This document shows, piece after piece, positions 43,075-51,266 of a stretch of 64,000 bases of DNA (positions are counted from its first letter, which is position 1; each line of letters starts with the position of its first letter). The notes beneath the pieces are model-generated. The model saw only the letters and a list, made by a program, of their open reading frames with translations. It was not told the DNA's origin and made no database searches. Origin of the DNA: Undibacterium parvum (GTDB lineage: Bacteria > Pseudomonadota > Gammaproteobacteria > Burkholderiales > Burkholderiaceae_D); assembly GCF_003955735.1 (NCBI RefSeq), contig NZ_CP034464.1, positions 124,001 to 188,000 of the forward strand. The letters are read 5' to 3'. The translations under genes were made by a program, and so were the position numbers.

Positions 43075-43899
43075 TTAAGGCGTCTCGCCGTGTCGCCCCA
43101 CCACTTCCCGGTAGGCATGCCAGGTAGCGTGACCAACCACAGGCATGGCGATGATTAATCCCAGGTTCCAGCTAAAGAATCCCAACACCACCAGAGCGAC
43201 GATCATCACCGCCCAGACTAGAGTGGCAGGCACGTTGATAAACAGCGACACCGTACTGATGATCATGGCAGTAATTGCGTCGGTATCTCTATCCAACATC
43301 AAAGGTATCGAGACCCAACTGATGGCAAATACCAGACTGGCAAACACAAAGCCTATGCAGCAATACACGGCAATAAACTCCAGATTAGCCAGCGAAAATA
43401 ACTGGGATAAAAAACCGTGCATGGTCGGCATGCCCTTGTTATAGAACAGCGCAAACACCACCAAAGAAGCACGCGCCCAGACCAGCATGATCACCGCCAG
43501 CACCAGCGCCAGGATACCGATATTGCTCCAGCGCCCGCGCATCGAGAATAGCGTTACCAGCATGCCGCTTTTTTCGCGTTCCAGTCGGCGGCTGATATCG
43601 TACAAACCGAGTGAGAGTAAAGGTCCTAGCAATAGAAAGCCACACGACATGGCAGACAAATATTGTGGTGCATGTGCCAGCACCGTGTTTAATAGCCAGC
43701 CCATGGCGGCAAAACAGAGGCCGTAAAATAGACTGACCTTAGGCGCAGCCAGAAAATCTTTCCATCCCAACTGCAACCAAACTAACGCACGAAACATCCC
43801 TACCCTGCGGATCGGTGGAAAAGGCGACTCTTCATCGATGACGGTTTTAATATCCGGCGCGGCGCTATCACCTGCCCTACCGCTACTTTGCTGCGACAT
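43075..43899 (-). CDS. DUF2189 multi-spanning membrane protein
   Basis: A 274-aa inner-membrane protein with about six hydrophobic helices, for example VSLFYGLCFAAMGWLLNTVL and GFVFASLVFAISWVSIPLML. VGMFRALVWLQLGWKDFLAA and the DRDTDAITAMIISTVSLFIN stretch are characteristic of DUF2189 (COG5473). The ATG at 43899 has AGGAGA 6 nt upstream, better than an in-frame ATG six codons earlier. Function unknown; in many genomes it lies near respiratory genes, but none are found here. Confidence 0.85.
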   Translation of the reverse strand: MSQQSSGRAGDSAAPDIKTVIDEESPFPPIRRVGMFRALVWLQLGWKDFLAAPKVSLFYGLCFAAMGWLLNTVLAHAPQYLSAMSCGFLLLGPLLSLGLYDISRRLEREKSGMLVTLFSMRGRWSNIGILALVLAVIMLVWARASLVVFALFYNKGMPTMHGFLSQLFSLANLEFIAVYCCIGFVFASLVFAISWVSIPLMLDRDTDAITAMIISTVSLFINVPATLVWAVMIVALVVLGFFSWNLGLIIAMPVVGHATWHAYREVVGRHGETP

Positions 43900-44032
43900 A
43901 CTGGTCTCCTGTGTCAATTATTTTAGATGTCCGTGTCATTTTTCATGATCTGCATCAATACCATGCTAAAGCAATTGCTAGCAGTTTGGCAATGCACGCC
44001 TGACTAATCGCTCATAGTATTTCGCTTAAAAC

Positions 44033-44116
44033 ACATACTCCCCTATCAATTTATAAAAACATGCCGCTTGCGCACATAAACATTGGGCAAAAAATAATAC
44101 TAGGGTGGAGTATATA
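44033..44116. repeat. 85-bp element, copy 1 (ATACTCCCCT ends)
   Basis: ACATACTCCCCTA at the left and AGGGTGGAGTATATA at the right form imperfect inverted ends. The whole stretch aligns with 63244-63330 (same ends, nearly same spacing, shared core such as TTTATAAAAACAT and TGCGCA). It lies about 100 bp upstream of the PilJ-N-type gene and could carry its promoter. The rest of the 43900-44220 gap has nothing firm. Confidence 0.55.
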
Positions 44117-44220
44117 AATTAAGCTTGAGACCTCCCATACGACCTAGCTCGTCAGAACTATTGCGGCATTGCAACACCTTACCTAGACTGCAAGCTTCCC
44201 CATGATCTAACGAGACCCTT

Positions 44221-45018
44221 ATGAAGCGTAGAAATTTTCTGGCTGTCGGCCTGCTCTTGGCGAGCAACTTCTCTGCAATCACTAGCGCACAGGCGCAGGT
44301 CAGCAGCATGGGTGAGGCCATCAATAAATCAGGTCGCCAACGCATGCTCTCGCAACGCATGGCCAAGGCCTATCTACAAATCGGACTGGAAGTCGATCTT
44401 GAAAAATCGAAAAAAATTCTCGATCTTTCCTTGTCTAACTTTGATCGACAGGCGGTAGAGTTACGCGCATTTGCGCCTACCCCGGAAATAAAATCAGCAC
44501 TGCTGGAAATGGAAAAAACCTGGAGTAGTTATAAAGAACTTCTGGTCGGTAAGGTCGCGAATAAACAAGATGCCAAAGCCATACTCTCCCTGAGTGAAGA
44601 GATGCTGCGTATGAACGACAGCATTACCACTCAACTAGAGAAACATGCGGGCACCAGTAACGGTCAATTAGTCAACTTAGCCGGTCGCCAGCGCATGCTG
44701 TCGCAACGTATGGCCAAGTATTATCAAGCCGCGCAGTGGGGCCTGATGCCGGCCGATGGCAGCGCCAAGTTAGAGGCGGCCCGCAAAGAATTTATCGCCA
44801 GTATGAACACCCTCAGCAAGGCGCCCATCAATAACACCAGGATTAAGGAAGAATTAGAAATGGCGCAGCAACAATGGCTATTTTTCGATAACGCGATCAA
44901 ACAAACCGAAGACAGCAAAGGCCGCAATATGGCAGCAACTAACGTCGCCACCACCAGCGAGCGCCTGCTGGAAATCATGGATAAAGTCACCAACCTGTAT
45001 CAGCAAATTAGCGGGTGA
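44221..45018 (+). CDS. Exported protein with two PilJ-N/NarX-like sensor domains
   Basis: A 265-aa exported protein (signal peptide ending SAQAQ near residue 26). Two copies of a helical module occur, each opening with SGRQRMLSQRMAKAYLQ (about 37) or LAGRQRMLSQRMAKYYQAAQ (about 150). This is the type IV pili methyl-accepting transducer N-terminal domain, whose GRQRMLSQRM motif resembles the nitrate-binding P-box of NarX. There is no membrane helix or output domain, so the protein is a free periplasmic sensor-like module. It might bind nitrate or another anion and act on a partner receptor (inference). Confidence 0.85.
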   Translation: MKRRNFLAVGLLLASNFSAITSAQAQVSSMGEAINKSGRQRMLSQRMAKAYLQIGLEVDLEKSKKILDLSLSNFDRQAVELRAFAPTPEIKSALLEMEKTWSSYKELLVGKVANKQDAKAILSLSEEMLRMNDSITTQLEKHAGTSNGQLVNLAGRQRMLSQRMAKYYQAAQWGLMPADGSAKLEAARKEFIASMNTLSKAPINNTRIKEELEMAQQQWLFFDNAIKQTEDSKGRNMAATNVATTSERLLEIMDKVTNLYQQISG

Positions 45019-45041
45019 TTTTTTTTGTGGGGGGGAGCAAA

Positions 45042-46016
45042 TCAGTCTGCCATGCTGACCTGATTGCGACCAGATTGTTTGGCCTCATACAGCATGCCAT
45101 CGGCACGCTGAAACCAGGCATCACTACACTCAGCTTCGCAGCGTTTGGCAACACCTATCGACACCGTGACCTGGTAGTTTGGGATCAGCACGGTAGTCTC
45201 TACCAAACTGCGCAATTCCTCGGCAAGAGTCTTGGCCGATTCTTGATCGGTGCGCATGGTGACGATTACAAATTCTTCGCCACCAAAGCGAAACATACTA
45301 TCGATGGCACGGATGCGCGAGCGCATCAACTCGCAAAATTTCACCAAAACCTGATCGCCAACCGCATGCCCGAACTGATCATTGACGTATTTAAAGTGAT
45401 CCAGATCAAGCACAAATAAACAGGCATCGATACGCGCATTATGCGGCCGAAACAACTCGGTCATTTTGCGATTAAAGGCACGTCGATTACCGACCCCGGT
45501 CAAAAAATCCAACTCCGCTTGATGATTGAGTTCCAGATGCTGCAGATTGGTACGGTAAGAAAAAATGTAGGAAAAGAGATTAATCAGCACCAGAGTAATG
45601 GCAACACTAGAGAGGTCGAGAAAACTCATGCGCCCAAACAAAATCTCCATCAGCACGCTCAGAGAAACCGTATTGATCAGCAGAGCTTCGCGCGCATTGA
45701 GCATAAAGAAAGCCGCAATCATGGTCGGATACACCCAATACACAATGACCTGCCCTTTGACATACACCGAGGCCAACATGCCGATAGAATAAAAGATGGT
45801 TGCCAGTATGCTGGCGGCGCGTATTTTCTGAGTAAACCAGACAAACACGATGATGGCGCTGATCATAAAGACGATAGACAAATCGACCGCCGCCAACACC
45901 CAATTGCCCTGCAAAATTCTGACGACACCAAAGGGCAGCACACTCACGATGGTCGAACCACCGAGCATGAAAAGGATAGTCTCTTCCTTGGACCGCTGTA
46001 ACATCGCATTTCTCAC
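45042..46016 (-). CDS. Membrane diguanylate cyclase
   Basis: A 324-aa protein. The N-terminal half has five to six hydrophobic helices (for example VDLSIVFMISAIIVFVWF and VIVYWVYPTMIAAFFML), and the C-terminal half is a GGDEF domain. DFLTGVGNRRAFNRKM starts the domain, and the active site is RFGGEEFVIV, intact. An inhibitory RAID site lies five residues before it. The GTG at 46016 is preferred because AGGGA lies 7 nt before it. It should make c-di-GMP; the membrane part may sense redox or small ligands. Convergent with the PilJ-N-type gene. Confidence 0.9.
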   Translation of the reverse strand: MRNAMLQRSKEETILFMLGGSTIVSVLPFGVVRILQGNWVLAAVDLSIVFMISAIIVFVWFTQKIRAASILATIFYSIGMLASVYVKGQVIVYWVYPTMIAAFFMLNAREALLINTVSLSVLMEILFGRMSFLDLSSVAITLVLINLFSYIFSYRTNLQHLELNHQAELDFLTGVGNRRAFNRKMTELFRPHNARIDACLFVLDLDHFKYVNDQFGHAVGDQVLVKFCELMRSRIRAIDSMFRFGGEEFVIVTMRTDQESAKTLAEELRSLVETTVLIPNYQVTVSIGVAKRCEAECSDAWFQRADGMLYEAKQSGRNQVSMAD

Positions 46017-46533
46017 GCCGAATTCCCTGTATCTGCAGACAATTATCGAAAAAATATTTTTCACCACGTACAGCGATGTACTTATTAAGTTACCACATTA
46101 TCTGTAACATAAATTTACATTTCCGAATGGCAATGTTATTTAACAACAATAAAACACTAGCGTTTTGCATTTGGTTTAAAGCTAGTTTGCGGCTTGTGTG
46201 CGGCTTTAGTTGCAAGCTTGTTTCACTCTGACGCCGCGAAAAAAATACCGGACTTTGAAACTGAACGCTTCGAATACCTGGCTGGTATCGGCTGAAAAAA
46301 ACCACCAAAAGCAGGATAGAAGCTTCCTTCTAAAATTTGGCGTTCCAAATGTGCGTAATGAAGAAAAACTGATGGGTTTCAGCGTTCGCAGCAAGATTGG
46401 TTTAATTAACATCGATATTCGATAACAATAGGTATATTGTTAATCTCGGCATTTGGTAGGTGCTAGTGCCCACGCAAGTCTGAATGTCAAGAGTAGCCTC
46501 CGATTTCCTGCATTGCATTTCAGCGAGAACGCC
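46017..46533. promoter_or_regulatory. Divergent gap between cyclase and porin genes
   Basis: This 517-bp AT-rich region contains the promoters of both genes. Short frames exist on both strands but have unconvincing sequences and no ribosome sites. No repeat family member, terminator or recognisable operator was seen. A long leader for the porin mRNA is possible. Confidence 0.4.
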
Positions 46534-47679
46534 ATGTCAAAAATTGCCATTCAAACCCTGCTGTTCGCGAGCTTAATCATAGCTAGCACCGCGCAAGCAC
46601 AATCTAAAGTAAGCGTGTATGGGCGGCTTAATCTTGGCCTGGTTCACTACAGCGGCTATGGCTTAGCCAGCCCTACTCTCACATCACAAAACAATCTGGC
46701 TAGCCGTATCGGCTTTAAAGGGATGGAAGAACTCGGTAACGGCCTGACCGCGTCCTTTGTCATCGAAAGTTCGCTGAGCCCAGACACCGGCAGCGGCACG
46801 ATAGGCGGCCGGGAAACCAGCCTGGGTCTACAGGGTAATTTCGGCAAACTTAGGCTAGGTTATATGCTCACTCCCTTAGATGATTTTCACTCGGTCGCCG
46901 GACCCGGCTGGGTCACCAATGTCAGTAATGATAATCAGAATGGTTTTTGGGGCAATGGCTATAGCAACATCAATAATGGCGAAGGCAAAGTCTGCAATGG
47001 CAGCGTCGCTGGCACCGATAGCGGCAACAATTTTTCCTTCGATAATCGCTACGGAAATTCGCTGCGCTACGATAGCCCGGTTTTCAACGGTCTTAGTTTT
47101 GCCAGCCATATTTCATTAGCCGAAAGCAGTGCAGCTGGCTGTCGCAACGCTTACGCCTCATCGAGTAAATTCCAATATGCTGATCAGGATTTTATAGCTG
47201 GCGTGGCGTACAACTACCATCACAATGCGCGCGGCCCGGATCTACACGATCATCTAAGTTTATTCTCGGCCGGCTATAAGCTGGGCAGCCGCGCCTATCT
47301 TGGTGCCTACTTTCAGGATCTGCACTACGCTAACCCAGGCAAGCGGGCGCTGAGCCAACAGGGCTACGGCATCATAGGAAAACTGTACCAGGGCGCCACC
47401 AGCTTTGAACTGGGCTACTACCATGCGGGAGCCGGCTCGGGCGATCAGACTCCGGTATTTTCCGGCGTCTTTATTGGTGATGGCAGTGCCTCGGGTTTAA
47501 CTAGCCTGGGTGCCCGTCATGCACTCTCTAAGCAAACCGATCTATGGGTGCAAGCTTTATACTTGCGCAACGGCAGCCGTGCCGATTATGTATTGGGCGG
47601 TTTCGGCAAAGCGGGCGGCACCGGCAATCCGGGGCAAGCCAGACAAGCTTTGGCGATGGGTATCAAATATGATTTTTAG
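46534..47679 (+). CDS. Gram-negative trimeric porin
   Basis: A 381-aa outer-membrane porin of the betaproteobacterial general porin family. The signal peptide ends STAQAQ near residue 22, and the first strand reads SKVSVYGRLNLGLVHYSGYG. SRIGFKGMEELGNGLTASFV and SLGLQGNFGKLRLGYMLTPL are hallmarks. The barrel ends MGIKYDF with the C-terminal phenylalanine needed for BAM insertion. The ATG at 46534 is chosen because it starts the signal peptide directly. The stop is immediately followed by 12-bp tandem repeats. Confidence 0.92.
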   Translation: MSKIAIQTLLFASLIIASTAQAQSKVSVYGRLNLGLVHYSGYGLASPTLTSQNNLASRIGFKGMEELGNGLTASFVIESSLSPDTGSGTIGGRETSLGLQGNFGKLRLGYMLTPLDDFHSVAGPGWVTNVSNDNQNGFWGNGYSNINNGEGKVCNGSVAGTDSGNNFSFDNRYGNSLRYDSPVFNGLSFASHISLAESSAAGCRNAYASSSKFQYADQDFIAGVAYNYHHNARGPDLHDHLSLFSAGYKLGSRAYLGAYFQDLHYANPGKRALSQQGYGIIGKLYQGATSFELGYYHAGAGSGDQTPVFSGVFIGDGSASGLTSLGARHALSKQTDLWVQALYLRNGSRADYVLGGFGKAGGTGNPGQARQALAMGIKYDF

Positions 47680-47680
47680 G

Positions 47681-47726
47681 GCTGAGTTTAGTGCTGAATT
47701 TAGTGCTGAATTTAGTGCTGAACTTT
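47681..47726. repeat. 12-bp tandem repeats after the porin stop
   Basis: GCTGAGTTTAGT, GCTGAATTTAGT, GCTGAATTTAGT and a partial GCTGAACTTT run head to tail from 2 bp after the porin stop. Copy number should vary by slippage. The tract lies in the 3' untranslated region. Confidence 0.7.
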
Positions 47727-47749
47727 ATTAAATAGCTGCCCTGCCAACA

Positions 47750-47806
47750 CGCAATAGGCATGCGGCCTGCAGGCCAGATACCGCCAGCAGGCGCATGTTG
47801 ATTGCG
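47750..47806. repeat. Palindromic repeat family, degenerate copy F
   Basis: CGCAATAGGCATGCG (47750-47764) and CGCATGTTGATTGCG (47792-47806) pair at 12 of 15 positions. The centre GCGGCCTGCAGGCCAG is related to copy A. The centre of the stem has lost pairing, which suggests decay. It lies between the porin and the export operon. Confidence 0.6.
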
Positions 47807-47833
47807 CTGTGGCGGCATCTGTTTTTGACTTTA

Positions 47834-49030
47834 TCAGCTCTTCTGTGCTGCGCGCTTGAGCATCCACACTGCCACGCCCATCCAGATAAAACTGAGCAGC
47901 CATAGATGCGATAACTGAGGCAACACCTCTGCTAAGCTAGCCCCCATTTGATTCACTGCTACCAGCGCTTGTATCCCAGCACTGGTAGGCAGGGTTGAAG
48001 CCAGCCATTGTAGCGGCAGAGGCACGGCTTCTAAAGGCCATGAGATGCCGCTTAAAAACAGTAAGGGTATCGAAGTTGCCACCGCCAGCATAAACACCGC
48101 TTCGCGCTGACGCGCCCACGCCCCCAGGGCGATACCAAGTGCCGAACTGGTCAGCACGAACGGCAACAACACCAGTGCCGCCAAAACGAAATCGCCACCT
48201 CGTGGGTAATCCCAAAACCAAAACACAAAACCAAAGAAAAACAGACCATTAAGCATGCCTATCAGCGCCAACAACAGCCAAACGGCGAGTGCGCGCGATG
48301 GTCGTCGCAACAACCAGCGCGCCCGGGCGCGGCCACGCTGACACCAGCTACCGGCCATAATCGAGGCACCGATCAACAGGGTTTGCTGCACAATAATCAC
48401 CGCTACCGCTGGCACGATATAGCTGGCGTAACCTTCGCTCTCATTAAATAGCGCGTCAATTTTTAAATGCACGGGAGCGCGCTGCTCAGCGGCCTGCTGC
48501 GGGCTGGCACCACGCGCCTGCCGTTTGGCGATCTCTATGCCAGCCGAGAGTGTCCCTACGCTTTTGGCAAAGCCTTCCAACACCATTTTATTCAGGAGCA
48601 AATAACTGCCATTGCCCAACACCGGTAAAGTCATGGCCTGCCCTTGCGTGGCATGGCGCGCCAAACCTGGGGGTATGATCAGCACGCCCTCCACTTCGCG
48701 CCTCCACAAGGCTTGCTGCGCCTGCATCTGGCTAGCCGCAACGAGCTTCACATCTAGCCCCGGTGAGACTTGTGCAAAGCGCACTAACTGGCGTGACAAA
48801 CTACTCTGGTCACCATCCACCACCGCCACGGGCACCCGTCTGATCTGCTCGGTGGAATACGGCAAAGGATAGAAAAACGCATAGAAAGCGCCAGCCGCGA
48901 CCAGCAACAACAAGGCACCACTGTCGCGCCGCAAATAACGCCAAGTCAAACGCCAGCTGCTTAAAAACTCCGCCATAAAATGGTTTTTGTTCTGGCTATT
49001 GTTGCGGCTATTACCGAGACTCTTGCTCAT
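47834..49030 (-). CDS. ABC-2-type permease, distal
   Basis: A 398-aa inner-membrane protein. An N-terminal helix (about 42-60) is followed by a large periplasmic domain (VPVAVVDGDQSSLSRQLVRF) and five C-terminal helices (for example FVLAALVLLPFVLTSSALGI). This is the ABC-2/YhgE-Pip-like layout. The ATG at 49030 overlaps the preceding stop as ATGA, so translation is coupled. No ATPase gene is adjacent. It is the last gene of an OMF-adaptor-permease-permease operon. Confidence 0.88.
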   Translation of the reverse strand: MSKSLGNSRNNSQNKNHFMAEFLSSWRLTWRYLRRDSGALLLLVAAGAFYAFFYPLPYSTEQIRRVPVAVVDGDQSSLSRQLVRFAQVSPGLDVKLVAASQMQAQQALWRREVEGVLIIPPGLARHATQGQAMTLPVLGNGSYLLLNKMVLEGFAKSVGTLSAGIEIAKRQARGASPQQAAEQRAPVHLKIDALFNESEGYASYIVPAVAVIIVQQTLLIGASIMAGSWCQRGRARARWLLRRPSRALAVWLLLALIGMLNGLFFFGFVFWFWDYPRGGDFVLAALVLLPFVLTSSALGIALGAWARQREAVFMLAVATSIPLLFLSGISWPLEAVPLPLQWLASTLPTSAGIQALVAVNQMGASLAEVLPQLSHLWLLSFIWMGVAVWMLKRAAQKS

Positions 49031-50214
49031 GCTCGTCCCCAGGCATAAGCACTTAAGCAAGGCGAGATCAGCCTAGGCACCAGCAGCCAAGGCAAAATAG
49101 CCATCGCCGCTAACACCCCCAAGTCATCTAAGCTATAGATTACCGGCGCGCCCATACCCCATTGCTCCGCCTGTAGTCTTAATAAATGGGTCAGTGGCAG
49201 CAGCCAGGCCCAAACCTGCGCCGCCAGCGGCATCGCCATCAAAGGATAGCCTGCACCGGAATAAGTAAACGCCGGAGACGCAATCACGCCCGCCACCGAC
49301 AAGCCCATGCGCAAGCTGCGCGTTGCCAGCACAGCCACCACGCCCAGCGCCGCGTTGGCCACTAAGCCCAGCAGATGAGCCAGCAATAACAAAGGCAAGG
49401 ACCCGGCAATCGCAAAACCGCGCAGCAAGCCAAGTCCAAACACCATGCCGCAAGTAAGCAAGGCCAATGGCGCCAGATTGATGAATAATTTCGCAGCCAA
49501 GGCAATCAGTAAATTACCATCTGCATGCTCTAGCCAGACCTTGACCGTGCCATGCTTAAGCTCGCGGCCAACACAGGCCACCGCAATGAACATTGCAAAT
49601 AATTGCAGCAAAGCGGTGCCTAATGCCGGGACTAAAAACGCTTCGTAATTCATGCTGCCGTTAAATAAAGTCATCAAGCCCGGTCGCAAGGGCTCTAGAT
49701 TATTCATGGCTGATGCGGCCGGCTCGCCTTGCGCCGTACGGATTTTCAATTCAGCACCAGCCGAAAACAATGCCAGCGCAGTTTGCACCTGGCTTTTCAC
49801 CATACCGGCTGCGGTCGATTGCTGAGCGTTGACCTGCAGGTGCACGGTGGGGGCGACGCCACGTTTAATGTCCCGCTCAAAATCACGTGGCACCAGCAAC
49901 CAGCCGACCGCATGACCACTACGCACCGCTTGCATGGCAGCGACTTCATCGGGCAGTCGTAAACTAAGGCTGAGCGTTGGCGAGGACTCTAGTAATTGCA
50001 AGAGTTGACGTGAACTGGCTGATTTATCGTGATCAACCCAGACCAAAGGCAAATTGCGTGGCAGACCTGCCGCCAACGTCCACCAGAGTATCGCCAGCAA
50101 TAGCAAGGGCCACCAACTCATTAAAGCCAATTCCCAGGGCTTGGCGCGCAAGGCCAGCCACTCACGCCGCAACACGCGCTGCCATGCTGATGGTTTCAAC
50201 TTAGACACGGACAC
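49027..50214 (-). CDS. ABC-2-type permease, proximal
   Basis: A 395-aa paralogue of the next gene, with the same layout: helix at about 28-48, periplasmic domain (LPLVWVDHDKSASSRQLLQL) and five helices near the C-terminus (ALGTALLQLFAMFIAVACVG). The GTG start overlaps the stop of the HlyD gene (TAGTG). The two permeases probably form a heterodimer. The usual ATP-binding subunit is missing from the operon. Confidence 0.88.
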   Translation of the reverse strand: MSVSKLKPSAWQRVLRREWLALRAKPWELALMSWWPLLLLAILWWTLAAGLPRNLPLVWVDHDKSASSRQLLQLLESSPTLSLSLRLPDEVAAMQAVRSGHAVGWLLVPRDFERDIKRGVAPTVHLQVNAQQSTAAGMVKSQVQTALALFSAGAELKIRTAQGEPAASAMNNLEPLRPGLMTLFNGSMNYEAFLVPALGTALLQLFAMFIAVACVGRELKHGTVKVWLEHADGNLLIALAAKLFINLAPLALLTCGMVFGLGLLRGFAIAGSLPLLLLAHLLGLVANAALGVVAVLATRSLRMGLSVAGVIASPAFTYSGAGYPLMAMPLAAQVWAWLLPLTHLLRLQAEQWGMGAPVIYSLDDLGVLAAMAILPWLLVPRLISPCLSAYAWGRA

Positions 50215-51191
50215 TAGAGCGTCACACTCACCAACACCGACATACCAGGCCGCGCCCCAGCCAAAGGCTTGACTGGGCGCGCCTTGATTTCAAAGGTCTT
50301 GGCATCAAAGTTGGTACCGCCAGGTGCGGCGCGCCAGGTGGCAAAATCGGGCTGGGCCGCCAAGGCATAGACCTCGAATTCGACTTCTTTTAAATTCAGT
50401 GCGGGGATCGCTGCGGTAAATTTTTTGCCTTTCTGAAAGCGGCTAAGCAAATCTTCGCGCACATTCAAGACCATCCAATTGCGCGCCAGATCGGTCACCA
50501 CCACCACCGGCACCCCAGCGGGCGACAACTCACCGACCTTAGCATTCACCTTGGTCACTTCACCTGCCACCGGGCTCGTCAATTGCGACTCTTTTAATGC
50601 CGCATTCACTTCGGCCACAGCGCCACCCGCCTGACGTAATTGCGCCGCAGCAGCCGCTTTATCTTCGCTACGGGCACCCGCTTGCGCCATCTCGTATTGT
50701 GCCTGCGCGGCGCGCGCCAGATCGGCATTGGCGCGCCAATTGGCTTCGGCTTCATCGCGTTTTTGTGTTGCGATCAAGCCATCGCGTGCCAAACCATCGA
50801 CTCGCTTGAACGAAATTTCCGCCAGATTTGCCGCTATCGTAGCGCGTTGCGCGTTCATCTGTGCCATGCGTATTTCTTCTTTGCGGGCGCCGTTTTGCGC
50901 TTTATCATTCAGTGCTTGCGCCGCATCCCTGACCGCATTCGCTTGCTGCGCCTTGGCTTGAATTTCCGGCGCATCCATGACGATCAGATGGGTACCGGCA
51001 GAAATGAGCTGCCCTTCGGTGACCAGTACCTGGCTGACCCGCCCCGGCACCTTAGGCGCAACCGAAATCTGCTCGGCCTCCATTTGCCCCTGAAACTGTA
51101 TAGGCCCGGTCCGCCCAGACAACCACAAACCTAAGGCGATCACAGCAGCCACCAGCGCCAGTACCAAGATTGGAATTATTTTTGTTTTCAT
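50214..51191 (-). CDS. HlyD-family periplasmic adaptor
   Basis: A 325-aa membrane-fusion protein: N-terminal anchor helix (IIPILVLALVAAVIALGLWL), split lipoyl-type half (QISVAPKVPGRVSQVLVTEG), long alpha-helical hairpin rich in Ala/Gln, second lipoyl half (LTSPVAGEVTKVNAKVGELS) and a beta-barrel. It links the permeases to the outer-membrane factor. The ATG at 51191 is preferred to a TTG one codon earlier. Confidence 0.9.
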   Translation of the reverse strand: MKTKIIPILVLALVAAVIALGLWLSGRTGPIQFQGQMEAEQISVAPKVPGRVSQVLVTEGQLISAGTHLIVMDAPEIQAKAQQANAVRDAAQALNDKAQNGARKEEIRMAQMNAQRATIAANLAEISFKRVDGLARDGLIATQKRDEAEANWRANADLARAAQAQYEMAQAGARSEDKAAAAAQLRQAGGAVAEVNAALKESQLTSPVAGEVTKVNAKVGELSPAGVPVVVVTDLARNWMVLNVREDLLSRFQKGKKFTAAIPALNLKEVEFEVYALAAQPDFATWRAAPGGTNFDAKTFEIKARPVKPLAGARPGMSVLVSVTL

Positions 51192-51266
51192 CAAAGACCA
51201 CTCGCTATCACTATTCAGACTAGATTAAATTTAATGTACACAGCTCAAAACCGAAAGACCATGATC

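Noticed and set aside
44033..44116. NarL-type binding sites (TACTCCC/GGAGTA) before the PilJ-N gene
   Set aside because: Heptamers fit poorly, and the same element lies between convergent genes at 63.3 kb, so a repeat element is the simpler reading.
46210..46425. Short frames on both strands between cyclase and porin
   Set aside because: Mutually overlapping, no ribosome site, no recognisable features.
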